Position numbers and translations under genes: made by a program. From Halorubrum aethiopicum (GTDB taxonomy: Archaea > Halobacteriota > Halobacteria > Halobacteriales > Haloferacaceae): 64,000 nt of DNA. The notes beneath the pieces are model-generated. The model saw only the letters and a program-made list of their open reading frames with translations. It did not search any database and was not told the DNA's origin. Shown in pieces: positions 21,791-30,047 of the stretch. The stretch lies in NCBI RefSeq assembly GCF_001542905.1, contig NZ_LOAJ01000001.1:1674001-1738000 (forward strand), given 5' to 3'. The first letter of the stretch is position 1, and each line of letters opens with the position of its first letter.

Positions 21791-22388
21791 GCGCGCTCGG
21801 TCGCGGTCGCGGTCCCTCGCGGGCGGGATCCGCGGGGCGGGCCGCGGCCAGACCCAGATCGACTTCGCCGTCGGCGCTGGCGTGTTCCTGATCACGCTCG
21901 CGTTCGTGGTCGCGTTCGTTCCGACGCTCTTCGAGCCGTTCGCGGCCGGGGAGACTGCCTCGCCGCTCGTGGCCGACCGGATCGCCGCCGGAACCGTCGA
22001 CCTGCTCGGGGTCTCCGCGAACGCCTCCGGCGGTTCCGCCGCGGTCCACGCGCCGACCCAGCCGGGCGTCCTTTCGCCGGCGTGTACGGTCGCGTTCTTC
22101 GAGCCGAACGCGACGCTCGCGGACGACGCCGGGTGTCCGTTCGACCCCGACACCGATCCCGCCGCGCTGTTCGGCGTCGACGACGACGTCCGGGTGGCGA
22201 TCCACGAACTCGACGGGAGCGCCGAGAACGCGACCGACGTCGAGTTCGACACCCGGCACGGGACGGTCGGGACGACGCTGAACCGATCGACGACGGACTC
22301 GACCGTGACGGCCGACGGCGTCACCGTCTCCGGCCGCATCGTCTCGCTCCGGGGGGACCAGTACCGCCTGACGGTGTGGGTGTGGTGA
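21780..22388 (+). CDS. Prepilin-like protein 1 of the pil operon
   Basis: A 202-residue protein. After a basic N terminus (MSGERARSRSRSLAGG) comes a class III-like signal (RGQTQIDFAVGAGVFLITLAFVVAFV) in which a prepilin peptidase could cut after the Gly before Gln, leaving a hydrophobic helix for pilus packing. The rest is an acidic beta-rich ectodomain with two cysteines (CTVAFFEPN, CPFDPD). It overlaps pilC by 11 bases. It is presumably a minor pilin or an assembly-associated pseudopilin; the role is inferred from position. Confidence 0.7.
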   Translation: MSGERARSRSRSLAGGIRGAGRGQTQIDFAVGAGVFLITLAFVVAFVPTLFEPFAAGETASPLVADRIAAGTVDLLGVSANASGGSAAVHAPTQPGVLSPACTVAFFEPNATLADDAGCPFDPDTDPAALFGVDDDVRVAIHELDGSAENATDVEFDTRHGTVGTTLNRSTTDSTVTADGVTVSGRIVSLRGDQYRLTVWVW

Positions 22389-22390
22389 CG

Positions 22391-23053
22391 ATGTCGCGTT
22401 CCCGCCCCCTCCGTCCGACCGGTTCCGACGACCGCGGCCAGGCGCACACGCTGGAGGCGTTCGTGGCGGCGATCCTGCTCGTGGCCGGACTCACGTTCGC
22501 GCTCCAGGCCACGGCGGTGACGCCGCTGTCGGCGAGCACGTCGAACCAACACATCGAGAACCAGCAGCGCGCGGCCGCGACCGGCCTCCTCGAGACGAGC
22601 GCCGCGAACGGCGACCTCCGCGAGGCCGTCCTCGACTGGCACCCCGGCAACGCGACCGTCTCGCCGGGGTTCGATCCGAGCACCGAGGAGCGCGCGTACT
22701 ACACTCGGGGCGGTCCGCCGAACGCCTTCGGCGACGCGCTCGATCGAACCTTCCTCGACCGGCGGATCGCGTTCAACGTGTACGTCCAGTACCACGTCGA
22801 TCCGGTGACGGCAGACGGGACGCCGGTGAAACGACAGGTCATGGTGGACATGGGCACGCCGAGCGACAACGCGGTGACGGCGAGCCAGTCGATCGCGGTG
22901 TCGAACGACACCACGCTGACCGCCGACGGGTTCGAGGGCCGGACCCTCGAGGCGGTTGCCGCCGACCCGGACGCGGAGTTCTACGCGCCCCCGGTCGACG
23001 ACGGCCCGACGTACAACGTCCTGGAGGTGTACATCGTCGTATGGCGGATGTGA
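22391..23053 (+). CDS. Prepilin-like protein 2 of the pil operon
   Basis: A 220-residue protein, with DDRGQAHTLEAFVAAILLVAGLTFALQ giving a class III-like cleavage context (RGQ) and a hydrophobic helix. The ectodomain is acidic and lacks cysteines. A GTG at 22385, overlapping the upstream stop in GTGA, is an equally possible start that adds two residues. The protein ends in YIVVWRM, and its last 13 bases overlap the next gene. It is probably exported and assembled with the other small members. Confidence 0.7.
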   Translation: MSRSRPLRPTGSDDRGQAHTLEAFVAAILLVAGLTFALQATAVTPLSASTSNQHIENQQRAAATGLLETSAANGDLREAVLDWHPGNATVSPGFDPSTEERAYYTRGGPPNAFGDALDRTFLDRRIAFNVYVQYHVDPVTADGTPVKRQVMVDMGTPSDNAVTASQSIAVSNDTTLTADGFEGRTLEAVAADPDAEFYAPPVDDGPTYNVLEVYIVVWRM

Positions 23054-24033
23054 GTCTTGGTCCTCCCGACGGGAAGCGGCTTCGCGAAGCCGACCGCGGC
23101 CAGCTGCTGGTGGTCGCCGGACTCGTGATGGCGGTCTCGCTCGTCGCGCTCGTCGTCCTGTTGAACGCGACGATATTCACCGAGAACCTCGCGACTCGGG
23201 GGATCGAGACCGCGGACGGCGAGACCGCCGACGTCAGAGCGACCGCGGTCGGGAGCGTCGGGGAGCTGATCGACGCGACGAACCGCGCGGACCCGGATTC
23301 ACACGATGCCGCGAACGACACCGTCCGCGAGGGCGTCGCCGATCTGGACGAACGGATGGCGCGGAGCTACGCGGAGCGGGGCGGCGTGGTCCACCTCGAG
23401 ACCGACGAATCCCGGATGACCGAGGGATGGCACCTCTCTACCGCGGGCAACGCCACGTCGCTCGCGAACGCCACGGGCGCGACGGCGTACGCGTTCGTCG
23501 ACGGGATCGACCGGACGCGGGGGTTCTCGCTGTCGCTCTCCGTCGACGACCTCGCGACGACGACCCCGAGCAACGCGACCGGCGAGGCGTTCCACGTCGC
23601 CTTCGACGGGCCCGCGCTCTCGGAGAGTCGGGAAGTGTACGTCTACCGGAACGGCTCCGGCGACGTCGTCGTCGCGAACGGGACCGCCGGCGGCGACCCG
23701 GACGTTCGGTGCTCGACCGCGGCCGCGTCGGGCGAGGACGTGGCACTCGATCTCACCGACGAGCGGCTCGGCGACGCCGCCTGTCCGGGACTCTGGCCCG
23801 CGGAGCTGGTCGTTCCGACCGACGGGTACGCGATCCGGTTCGGGAACGCCGACGCGGCCGACGGGACCGCGACCGCGACCGTCCGACCGCGGCCGGCGGG
23901 GTCGGATCCCGGAGCCGACCACGGCGGGGTCTCGCCCGCCGTCTACGACGCCACGGTCGACCTCCGCTACCGGACGGCCGACCTCCGGTTCGAAACCACC
24001 GTTCGGGTCGCTCCGGGTGAGCCGCGTGCGTGA
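23041..24033 (+). CDS. Prepilin-like protein 3 of the pil operon
   Basis: A 330-residue protein. The N-terminal segment is DRGQLLVVAGLVMAVSLVALVVLLNATIF, again with Arg-Gly-Gln before a hydrophobic helix. It has a large ectodomain with many Asn-Ala-Thr and Asn-Gly-Ser/Thr sites, which are candidate N-glycosylation sequons, and one pair of cysteines (CSTAAASG, ACPGLW). It resembles haloarchaeal proteins that recur beside pilC genes. The exact role is unknown. Confidence 0.7.
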   Translation: MADVSLGPPDGKRLREADRGQLLVVAGLVMAVSLVALVVLLNATIFTENLATRGIETADGETADVRATAVGSVGELIDATNRADPDSHDAANDTVREGVADLDERMARSYAERGGVVHLETDESRMTEGWHLSTAGNATSLANATGATAYAFVDGIDRTRGFSLSLSVDDLATTTPSNATGEAFHVAFDGPALSESREVYVYRNGSGDVVVANGTAGGDPDVRCSTAAASGEDVALDLTDERLGDAACPGLWPAELVVPTDGYAIRFGNADAADGTATATVRPRPAGSDPGADHGGVSPAVYDATVDLRYRTADLRFETTVRVAPGEPRA

Positions 24034-24586
24034 CCGGATCTCCCGTGGCGGGCCGCTCGGCTCGGGGGACTCGATGTCCCGCGACGACCGGGGTGTGAGC
24101 ACGACCGTCGGCTACGTGTTGACGCTCGCGATCGGGGCGGTGCTGCTCTCCGGGGTCGTCGTCGGCGTCGGCGGCGTCCTCGACGCACAGACCGAGCGGG
24201 CGGTCCACGGCGACCTCGAGGTCACGGGACAGTCGCTCGCCGCGAACCTCGAGGCCGCGGACCGGATCGCCCGACTCGCGGAGGCTGGCCGGACCGACCC
24301 GGACCTCGACCCCGGCGACGGGACCGCGGTCGCGGCCGTCGACGTCGACCTCCCGACGCGGGTGGGGGGGCTCCCCTACTCCGTCGAGATCGTTGACGGT
24401 CCGGCTCCCGACGCCGACTCCGCGGTGATCCTCCGAACGACTCGACCGGACGCCAGCGTCAGGGTTCCGTACCGGTCGAACACGACGGTCGAGGAGACGA
24501 CGTTCCGGGGTGGGCCGGTCCGGATCACGTACGTCGCCGACCCGACCGACCCGAGCGCCGGCACGCTGGAGGTGACGGAGCGATGA
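24017..24586 (+). CDS. Prepilin-like protein 4 of the pil operon
   Basis: A 189-residue protein from a GTG overlapping the preceding gene by 17 bases; an ATG at 24074 (MSRDDRGVSTTVGYVL) is a good alternative and would leave a canonical short pilin N terminus. DDRGVSTTVGYVLTLAIGAVLLSGVVVGVGGVL is the class III-type signal of archaeal pilins. The ectodomain has no cysteine. It ends in an ATGA overlap with the next gene. Confidence 0.7.
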   Translation: MSRVRDRISRGGPLGSGDSMSRDDRGVSTTVGYVLTLAIGAVLLSGVVVGVGGVLDAQTERAVHGDLEVTGQSLAANLEAADRIARLAEAGRTDPDLDPGDGTAVAAVDVDLPTRVGGLPYSVEIVDGPAPDADSAVILRTTRPDASVRVPYRSNTTVEETTFRGGPVRITYVADPTDPSAGTLEVTER

Positions 24587-25410
24587 GTCCCGACCGTCGT
24601 GTCGGACGGGGGAGGAGCCGCGAGCGTCCGTCTCCCCTCGACGACCGGGCGGTGAGCGACGTGGTCGGCTACGTGTTGGTGTTCGCGCTCGTCACGGCGA
24701 CGATCGCCTCGGTGTTCGCCGTCGGCATGACCGGACTGGAGGACAGACGGAACGCCGAGCGCGTGGAGAACGTCGAGCGCGCGTTCGACGTGTTCGACGA
24801 CAACCTGCGCGACATCCAGCGGTACGGCGATCCCGGTCGTGCGACCGAGGTTCGGCTCAGCGGCGGCGAGCTGTCGCTGTCCTCGACCACCAACGTGACG
24901 ATCGAACAGGTCGACGCGAGCGGCGCGCGGGTCGGCAACGCCAGCGTCTCGACGACGGTCGACGCGGTGACGTACACCCGCGGGGAGACGACGATCGGCT
25001 ACGACGCGGGTGCGCGGTTTCGCACGGACGGGGAGACGACGCTGTTCCGCTCGACCCCCCGGTTCGTCTCGGCGGCGGGCGACCCGAACCGCACGGTCGT
25101 TCCGATCGTCCGAACCACGCACTCGGGGAACGGGCCGTCCGCGGTCGACGGCGAGGGGACGGTACAGATAGCCGCCGAGATCGGGGGGATGAATCGTGTC
25201 GCGCTCCCGCAGCCGGGTACCGATCCGCACGCGATCCGGATCCGGATCGAGTCGCCGCGAGCCGACGCGTGGGAGCGGTACCTCGCGGAGACGGACGGGT
25301 TCACGGTCGACCCGACGGAGACGTCCGGCGACGTGGTCGTCGCGGACGTCGACCGCGACGCGGCGGTGTACGTGCGCGTGATCGTGGTGGAGGTCTCCTA
25401 CCGGCGGTGA
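24583..25410 (+). CDS. Prepilin-like protein 5 of the pil operon
   Basis: A 275-residue protein. DDRAVSDVVGYVLVFALVTATIASVFAVGM is very close to the archaeal class III signal (DRAVSxVVGxxL), which PibD-type peptidases cleave. The ectodomain is acidic, beta-rich and lacks cysteines. It is the last gene of the operon; its start overlaps the previous stop (ATGA). Haloarchaeal relatives belong to surface-protein families of unknown function next to pilB-pilC. Confidence 0.72.
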   Translation: MSPDRRVGRGRSRERPSPLDDRAVSDVVGYVLVFALVTATIASVFAVGMTGLEDRRNAERVENVERAFDVFDDNLRDIQRYGDPGRATEVRLSGGELSLSSTTNVTIEQVDASGARVGNASVSTTVDAVTYTRGETTIGYDAGARFRTDGETTLFRSTPRFVSAAGDPNRTVVPIVRTTHSGNGPSAVDGEGTVQIAAEIGGMNRVALPQPGTDPHAIRIRIESPRADAWERYLAETDGFTVDPTETSGDVVVADVDRDAAVYVRVIVVEVSYRR

Positions 25411-25452
25411 GGCGACGAAACGCGCCTCGGGACGCCGAACCGAGTCGCGCCG

Positions 25453-26859
25453 TCAGTCGAACCGGAGCGCGACCTCGTTCCGGCTCACGTGGAGGTACGT
25501 GATCGGGTTCTGTCCGGGGCCGCCGGTGATCGTCAACTCGAAGTCGCTCAGGTCGGCGTCGTACGCCATCGAGGACGCGCCGCCGAGGTCGAGCCGCTCG
25601 AACACGAACGCACCTCTGAGCGTCGGGTTCCCGTTCGCCTCCACGTCCGCGTTCGGCGCGTAGATGATCGCGTCTATCTCGGCGTTCCCGATCCCGTTGG
25701 TGTTCTCCGCGATCCCGCCGTTCACGTAGAACTGGGTCCGCTTCGCGTCGATCGACGACGCCGTGGTCCCTATCGTCGGGTTGTTGAGATCGACGCTGCC
25801 GTTGACGTAGTACTTGACCGTATTGTCGCTCCCGTCGGTGATCTGAAGGTCGTTGCCGCCGATGTCGAAGTCCCCGTCGATCGCGATCGTCACGTTGCCG
25901 CCGGTGGTGTCGAACTCGACGTCGTTGCTCAACGCCACGTCGCCGCCGGCGTGGTAGACCCCAGCGGTACACGTCCCGCCGCCGAAACAGTCACCGATCG
26001 ACGACGGATTGTTCGTCGAGGCGTTCCCGATCCGCTCGTCGATGACGGCGGACGGCGACGGGTGGGAGGCCCCGAGCTCGTAGTCGTCCTCGTCGAGCGG
26101 AATGTCCGTGTGGGTGTCCTCGCTGCCGAGCGAGAGCGGCTTGTCCAACTCGACCTCGCCGGGAACGACGAGCCGCGCGGTGGCCGTGCGGTTCGCGTCG
26201 TCCTTGGTCACGTCGCCCTCCGCGCGCTGGCTGAAGAAGTCGTACCACCCCTCGTAGTAGTCGCTCCGGACCTCCACGACGACCGTCCCGTTCTCGAGCG
26301 GGTTCGAGACGTTCGGGAACACCTCCTCGCTGGCGTTCGCCCGAACGACCCCGCTTCCGCGGTCCGGTGTCGTTTCGTCTCCGGTCAACTGAACGATCGG
26401 GAACGTGAGCGTCTCCCCGCGGTAGTGGTACTCCGGCGGCGACACCATTCGCCCGCGGGTGCCGTCGCTCGACCAGACGCCGCCGCCCTGGACCGCCACC
26501 TCCCGACCGTCGCCGGCGTACACCAGCGTTCCGAGCGAGTAGGACTCCGCGGTGACGCTCCCGTCGGGCCGTTCGATCCGGACCTCGACGCGGCCGGCGT
26601 CCTCCTCGAGGCGGAGGTCGCCGCCGTCGACCGAGCCCAGGTCGAACCGCTTGGCGTCCGTCCCGCCGAGCGCGACGAGGCTCGCCCGCGAGGTGAACTG
26701 GGACATCCCGTTCTCGACGCCCGCCGTCTGCGCCTCGTCGGTGACGGCCGCGAGCGCCACGCTCCCCGTCGCCACCGTGGCCGTCACGGCGGCGATCGTG
26801 ATCCCCAAGAGCAGCACGGTCCCGATCACCTCGCTCTGGGCGCGCTCGCCGGGGTACAT
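25453..26859 (-). CDS. Pilin-like surface protein (DUF7289-type)
   Basis: A 468-residue protein, MYPGERAQSEVIGTVLLLG, with a class III-type signal (ERAQSEVIGTVLLLGITIAAVTATVA). A long mature part follows, including Asn/Gly-rich beta-helix-like sequence from about residue 300 (GGDVALSNDVEFDTTGGNVTI...) and a small Cys pair (GDCFGGGTCTAG). It is convergent with the pil operon, only 42 bases from its end, and may be a large pilin or adhesin partner. The start at 26859 is the ATG that gives a short signal; the longer frame upstream is not coding. Confidence 0.75.
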   Translation of the reverse strand: MYPGERAQSEVIGTVLLLGITIAAVTATVATGSVALAAVTDEAQTAGVENGMSQFTSRASLVALGGTDAKRFDLGSVDGGDLRLEEDAGRVEVRIERPDGSVTAESYSLGTLVYAGDGREVAVQGGGVWSSDGTRGRMVSPPEYHYRGETLTFPIVQLTGDETTPDRGSGVVRANASEEVFPNVSNPLENGTVVVEVRSDYYEGWYDFFSQRAEGDVTKDDANRTATARLVVPGEVELDKPLSLGSEDTHTDIPLDEDDYELGASHPSPSAVIDERIGNASTNNPSSIGDCFGGGTCTAGVYHAGGDVALSNDVEFDTTGGNVTIAIDGDFDIGGNDLQITDGSDNTVKYYVNGSVDLNNPTIGTTASSIDAKRTQFYVNGGIAENTNGIGNAEIDAIIYAPNADVEANGNPTLRGAFVFERLDLGGASSMAYDADLSDFELTITGGPGQNPITYLHVSRNEVALRFD

Positions 26860-27054
26860 GTCCCTCCCTCGGTGCCCGGAACGGTTAAACGCCGCCCGCC
26901 GGCTATCGCGTCTGATAGCGGCCCGCTCCCGGGTTCGGGATCGAGATCGGTCGGGGGTCAGTCGAGATCGGTCGGATTCGGTCGGGTTCGGGCGGGCCGG
27001 ACGGGGTCGCGCCGGGACGCACCACTTAACACCGACGGCGAGCGACGTTCGGGC

Positions 27055-27996
27055 ATGACGGCTCGCCCGCGACGGGAGGAGAAGCGACGGTTCAGGCGGG
27101 CGGCCGGGGTGAACGTTCTCGGCAACGCCGCGAAGATCGTCGCCGAGGGGGCCGCGGGGCTCGCGTTCGGGAGCGTGGCGCTTCTGGCCGACGCGGCCCA
27201 CTCCGTCGCCGACCTCGTCGCCAGCGGCGTGGTGTTCGTCTGGGGCGGGGCCCGCTACGACGACGCCGACGCGGAGCACCCGCACGGCCACCAGCGGATC
27301 GAGCCCCTGACCGCGCTCTTCGTCGGCGCGGTGGTCGCCCTCCTCGGACTCAATCTGCTGTGGAGCTCGATCGAGGGGATCCGGTTCGGCACCGACGTGC
27401 GCTTCAGCCGGCTGTTGCTCGTCGCGCTGGCGTTCGCACTCGTCGACATGTACGTCCTCTACTGGTACACGATGCGAGTGAACGCGGAGCTGGGGTCGAC
27501 CGCGCTCTCGGCGCTCGCGGTCGACTGCCTCAACGACATCTACACCACGGTCGCGGCGGTGATCGGCGTCTTCGGCGTCTTCTTCGACCTCCCGATCCTC
27601 GACCCGATCGCGGGCGGGGTCGTGAGCCTGCTCGTCGTGTACCAGGGCGTCGAGATCGGTCGCGAGAACGTCACGTACCTCGTCGGGGCCGCGCCGCCGC
27701 CGGGCGATCGCGACCGGATCACCGAGTCGCTCCGCGAACACCCCGAGGTCGTCGGCGTCCACGACCTGCGCGTGTTCTACGACGGGACCGACCTCGAGGT
27801 CGAGGTCCACGTCGAGGTCGACGGCGAGATGACGCTCCGGCGAGCCCACGACATCGAGACCGAGCTCGTCACGCGGCTCCGCGGGCTGGAGGACGTCGGC
27901 GACGTCCACGTCCACCTCGATCCCTCCGGCGTCGGCGAGTGGAAGGACGCGGACGACGCGGGAGCGGACGGGGCGGGCGACGGCGGGAGCGAGTGA
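27055..27996 (+). CDS. Cation diffusion facilitator (CDF) family transporter
   Basis: A 313-residue protein. Motifs include LADAAHSVADLVAS near residue 45 (the DxxxD metal site) and AVDCLNDIYTT near residue 155 (HD/DD site), and it has six hydrophobic helices. The C-terminal ferredoxin-like cytoplasmic domain has VHDLRVFYDGTDLEVEVHVEVDG. CDF proteins export Zn, Fe, Mn or Co in exchange for protons. The acidic tail (DADDAGADGAGDGG) is low complexity. The metal is not decidable from sequence. Confidence 0.9.
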   Translation: MTARPRREEKRRFRRAAGVNVLGNAAKIVAEGAAGLAFGSVALLADAAHSVADLVASGVVFVWGGARYDDADAEHPHGHQRIEPLTALFVGAVVALLGLNLLWSSIEGIRFGTDVRFSRLLLVALAFALVDMYVLYWYTMRVNAELGSTALSALAVDCLNDIYTTVAAVIGVFGVFFDLPILDPIAGGVVSLLVVYQGVEIGRENVTYLVGAAPPPGDRDRITESLREHPEVVGVHDLRVFYDGTDLEVEVHVEVDGEMTLRRAHDIETELVTRLRGLEDVGDVHVHLDPSGVGEWKDADDAGADGAGDGGSE

Positions 27997-28077
27997 GGAC
28001 GGCGGGAGCGGAAACGGCGACGGGCGAGTATGGGAAGGGCAGGGACGGCGAGTACGGGAACGGATACCGGTGGCCGC

Positions 28078-29388
28078 CTACGGGAACAGCCCGCGGTACT
28101 CGTGGGCGCTCGCGGTGCGCTCGAGCGCGAGGGTGTAGGCGGCGGTCCGGAGGTCCGGGACCGCGCCCTCGTCGTAGCGCTCGATCGTCTCGTCGAAGGC
28201 GGAGCCGATGCGGCGCTCTAGCTCGACGTTGACCGTCTCGAGCGGCCAGGAGAACTCCTGGGAGTTCTGGACCCACTCGAGGTACGAGACGATGATCCCG
28301 CCGGCGTTCGCGAGGATGTCCGGGACCACGGGGACGTCGCGCTCGGTGAGCACCTCGTCGGCGGCCACCGTGGTCGGGCCGTTCGCCGCCTCGACGACCG
28401 CGCTCGCGCGGAGGTCGTCGACGTTGTCGGCGGTGATCACGCCCTCGACGGCCGCGGGGATGAGGACGTCGACGTCGAGCGCCAGCAGCTCCTCGTTCGA
28501 GACGAGGTCGGCGTCGTCCTCCGAGGAGCCGCCGGCCCCCGTTCCGCGGACCTCCCCCTCGGTGTACTCCGCGATCATGCCGCCCGCCTCGACGTGTGCC
28601 CCCAGCGCGGCCACGTCGAGGCCGTCGGGGTCGTAGGCGGCTCCGGTCACGTCGGAGGTCGCGACGATCCGCGCGCCCGCGTCGTCGAGCAGGCGGGCCG
28701 CGTTCGACCCCACGTTCCCGAAGCCCTGGATCGCGATGCTCGCGTCGGTGAGGTCCCGCTCCAAGTACTCGAAGAGCTTCTGGGTGATGAGCGAGACGCC
28801 CCGGCCCGTCGCCTCGACGCGCCCCGGCGTGCCGCCGATCTCGAGGGGTTTGCCGGTGACGACCTTGGGGACCGTGTACCCCTCGTACATGGAGTAGGTG
28901 TCCATCATCCACGCCATCGTCTGGGGGTTCGTGTTCATGTCGGGCGCTGGCACGTCGACGTCGGGGCCGATCATGCGGCGGATGCCCTCGGTGTAGCGCC
29001 GGGTGAGCCGTTCGAGGTCGCGCTCGGTGAGGTCTTTCGGTTCACAGATGACGCCGCCCTTCGCGCCGCCGTACGGGAGGTCGACGAGCGCCGCCTTCCA
29101 GGTCATCCACCCCGCGAGCGCCTCGACCTCGCGCTGGGAGACCGTCGGGTGGTAGCGGACGCCGCCCTTGAACGGTCCGCGCGCGCCGTCGAACTGGCAC
29201 CGGAACCCCTCGAAGACCTCCACCTCGCCCGACTCCAACTCGACGGGAAGCGTGACCTTCAGCGTCCGCTCGGGGTGTTTGAGCCGCTCGAAGACGCCGT
29301 GATCGACGTCCGCGTACGCCTCGGCGCGGTCCATCTGTGCGAGCATGTTCTCGAACGGGTCGTCGGCCATCGTCCGAGGGTCCTCCAT
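28078..29388 (-). CDS. gdh: Glutamate dehydrogenase (Glu/Leu/Phe/Val family)
   Basis: A 436-residue protein. The substrate lysine regions FKGGVRYHP and LPYGGAKGGVICEP near residues 75-115 and the Rossmann motif GFGNVGSNAARLL near residue 222 are typical of hexameric glutamate dehydrogenase. It interconverts glutamate and 2-oxoglutarate plus ammonia. A second in-frame ATG at 29370 (MADDPFEN) is possible. Haloarchaea often have several paralogues with different coenzyme use, which cannot be resolved here. Confidence 0.92.
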   Translation of the reverse strand: MEDPRTMADDPFENMLAQMDRAEAYADVDHGVFERLKHPERTLKVTLPVELESGEVEVFEGFRCQFDGARGPFKGGVRYHPTVSQREVEALAGWMTWKAALVDLPYGGAKGGVICEPKDLTERDLERLTRRYTEGIRRMIGPDVDVPAPDMNTNPQTMAWMMDTYSMYEGYTVPKVVTGKPLEIGGTPGRVEATGRGVSLITQKLFEYLERDLTDASIAIQGFGNVGSNAARLLDDAGARIVATSDVTGAAYDPDGLDVAALGAHVEAGGMIAEYTEGEVRGTGAGGSSEDDADLVSNEELLALDVDVLIPAAVEGVITADNVDDLRASAVVEAANGPTTVAADEVLTERDVPVVPDILANAGGIIVSYLEWVQNSQEFSWPLETVNVELERRIGSAFDETIERYDEGAVPDLRTAAYTLALERTASAHEYRGLFP

Positions 29389-29521
29389 GATCGATTATAT
29401 TCCTTTCGCAAATATTGCGGAAGCGTGTAAATAACACGCATGGAAGGGGATCGCCGGGACGGACGGCGGCCTCGCGGTCGGTCACTCGGCCCTGCGGCGA
29501 CCGCTCTCGTTCCGCCGGATC

Positions 29522-29527
29522 TTATAA
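29522..29527 (+). promoter_or_regulatory. TATA box before the mini-cistron
   Basis: TTATAA in CTTATAAG lies 24-29 bases before the ATG at 29551, not before the ATG at 29583, so the transcript start is expected at the mini-cistron. Confidence 0.5.
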
Positions 29528-29550
29528 GCGCCCGTCGACAACGGTGGCCC

Positions 29551-29586
29551 ATGAGCCCTCGACACGCGACGGAGGACGGCCGATGA
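29551..29586 (+). CDS. Leaderless 11-codon mini-cistron upstream of PH-domain genes
   Basis: ATG-AGC-CCT-CGA-CAC-GCG-ACG-GAG-GAC-GGC-CGA-TGA encodes MSPRHATEDGR. The TATA box is placed so that this ATG would be the first base or so of the mRNA. Its TGA overlaps the ATG of the next gene in ATGA. It looks like a leader peptide that hands ribosomes to the PH-domain gene. No experimental support is available; it could be chance. Confidence 0.4.
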   Translation: MSPRHATEDGR

Positions 29587-30047
29587 CGACCCAGCGACTC
29601 CATCCCCGCGTCCGGGTCGTCTGGGTCCTCCGCGCCGTTCTCGCGGCCGCGATACTCGCCGTCCCCGTCGCCGGCGCGCACTACCTCGGGTACGTGCCCC
29701 GGTGGGCACCGGTCGTCGCCGGCGCGGCCCTCCTCGCGCTCGGCGTCGTCCACGCGCTCCTCCGGTACCGACGGTGGAGCTACGAGATCCGCGAGGACGC
29801 CCTCTACCTCGACCGCGGCGTGATCACGCAGGTCAGAACGACGGTCCCGCTCGTGCGCATCCAGCACGTCGACTCGCGGCGCGGCCCGGTCGAACGGGGC
29901 GTCGGGCTGGCCTCCTGTGTGGTGTACACCGCCGGCTCCCGCGGGGCGGACGTCCGCATCCCCGGCCTGACGCCCGAGGGAGCGAGCGACCTCCGCGAGG
30001 AGCTGAAACGGTTGGCGATCCGCGCGGACGGGGAGGACGCGGTGTGA
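29583..30047 (+). CDS. PH-domain (bPH2/YdbS-like) membrane protein
   Basis: A 154-residue protein with two N-terminal hydrophobic helices, followed by a bacterial PH-like domain (YEIREDALYLDRGVITQVRTTVPLVRIQHVDSRRGPVERGVGL...). YdbS-type proteins are membrane-associated with unknown ligands. It overlaps the following larger relative by GTGA, so the two are one operon, matching the YdbS-YdbT pairs of bacteria. The start at 29583 overlaps the mini-cistron stop. Confidence 0.75.
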   Translation: MTTQRLHPRVRVVWVLRAVLAAAILAVPVAGAHYLGYVPRWAPVVAGAALLALGVVHALLRYRRWSYEIREDALYLDRGVITQVRTTVPLVRIQHVDSRRGPVERGVGLASCVVYTAGSRGADVRIPGLTPEGASDLREELKRLAIRADGEDAV

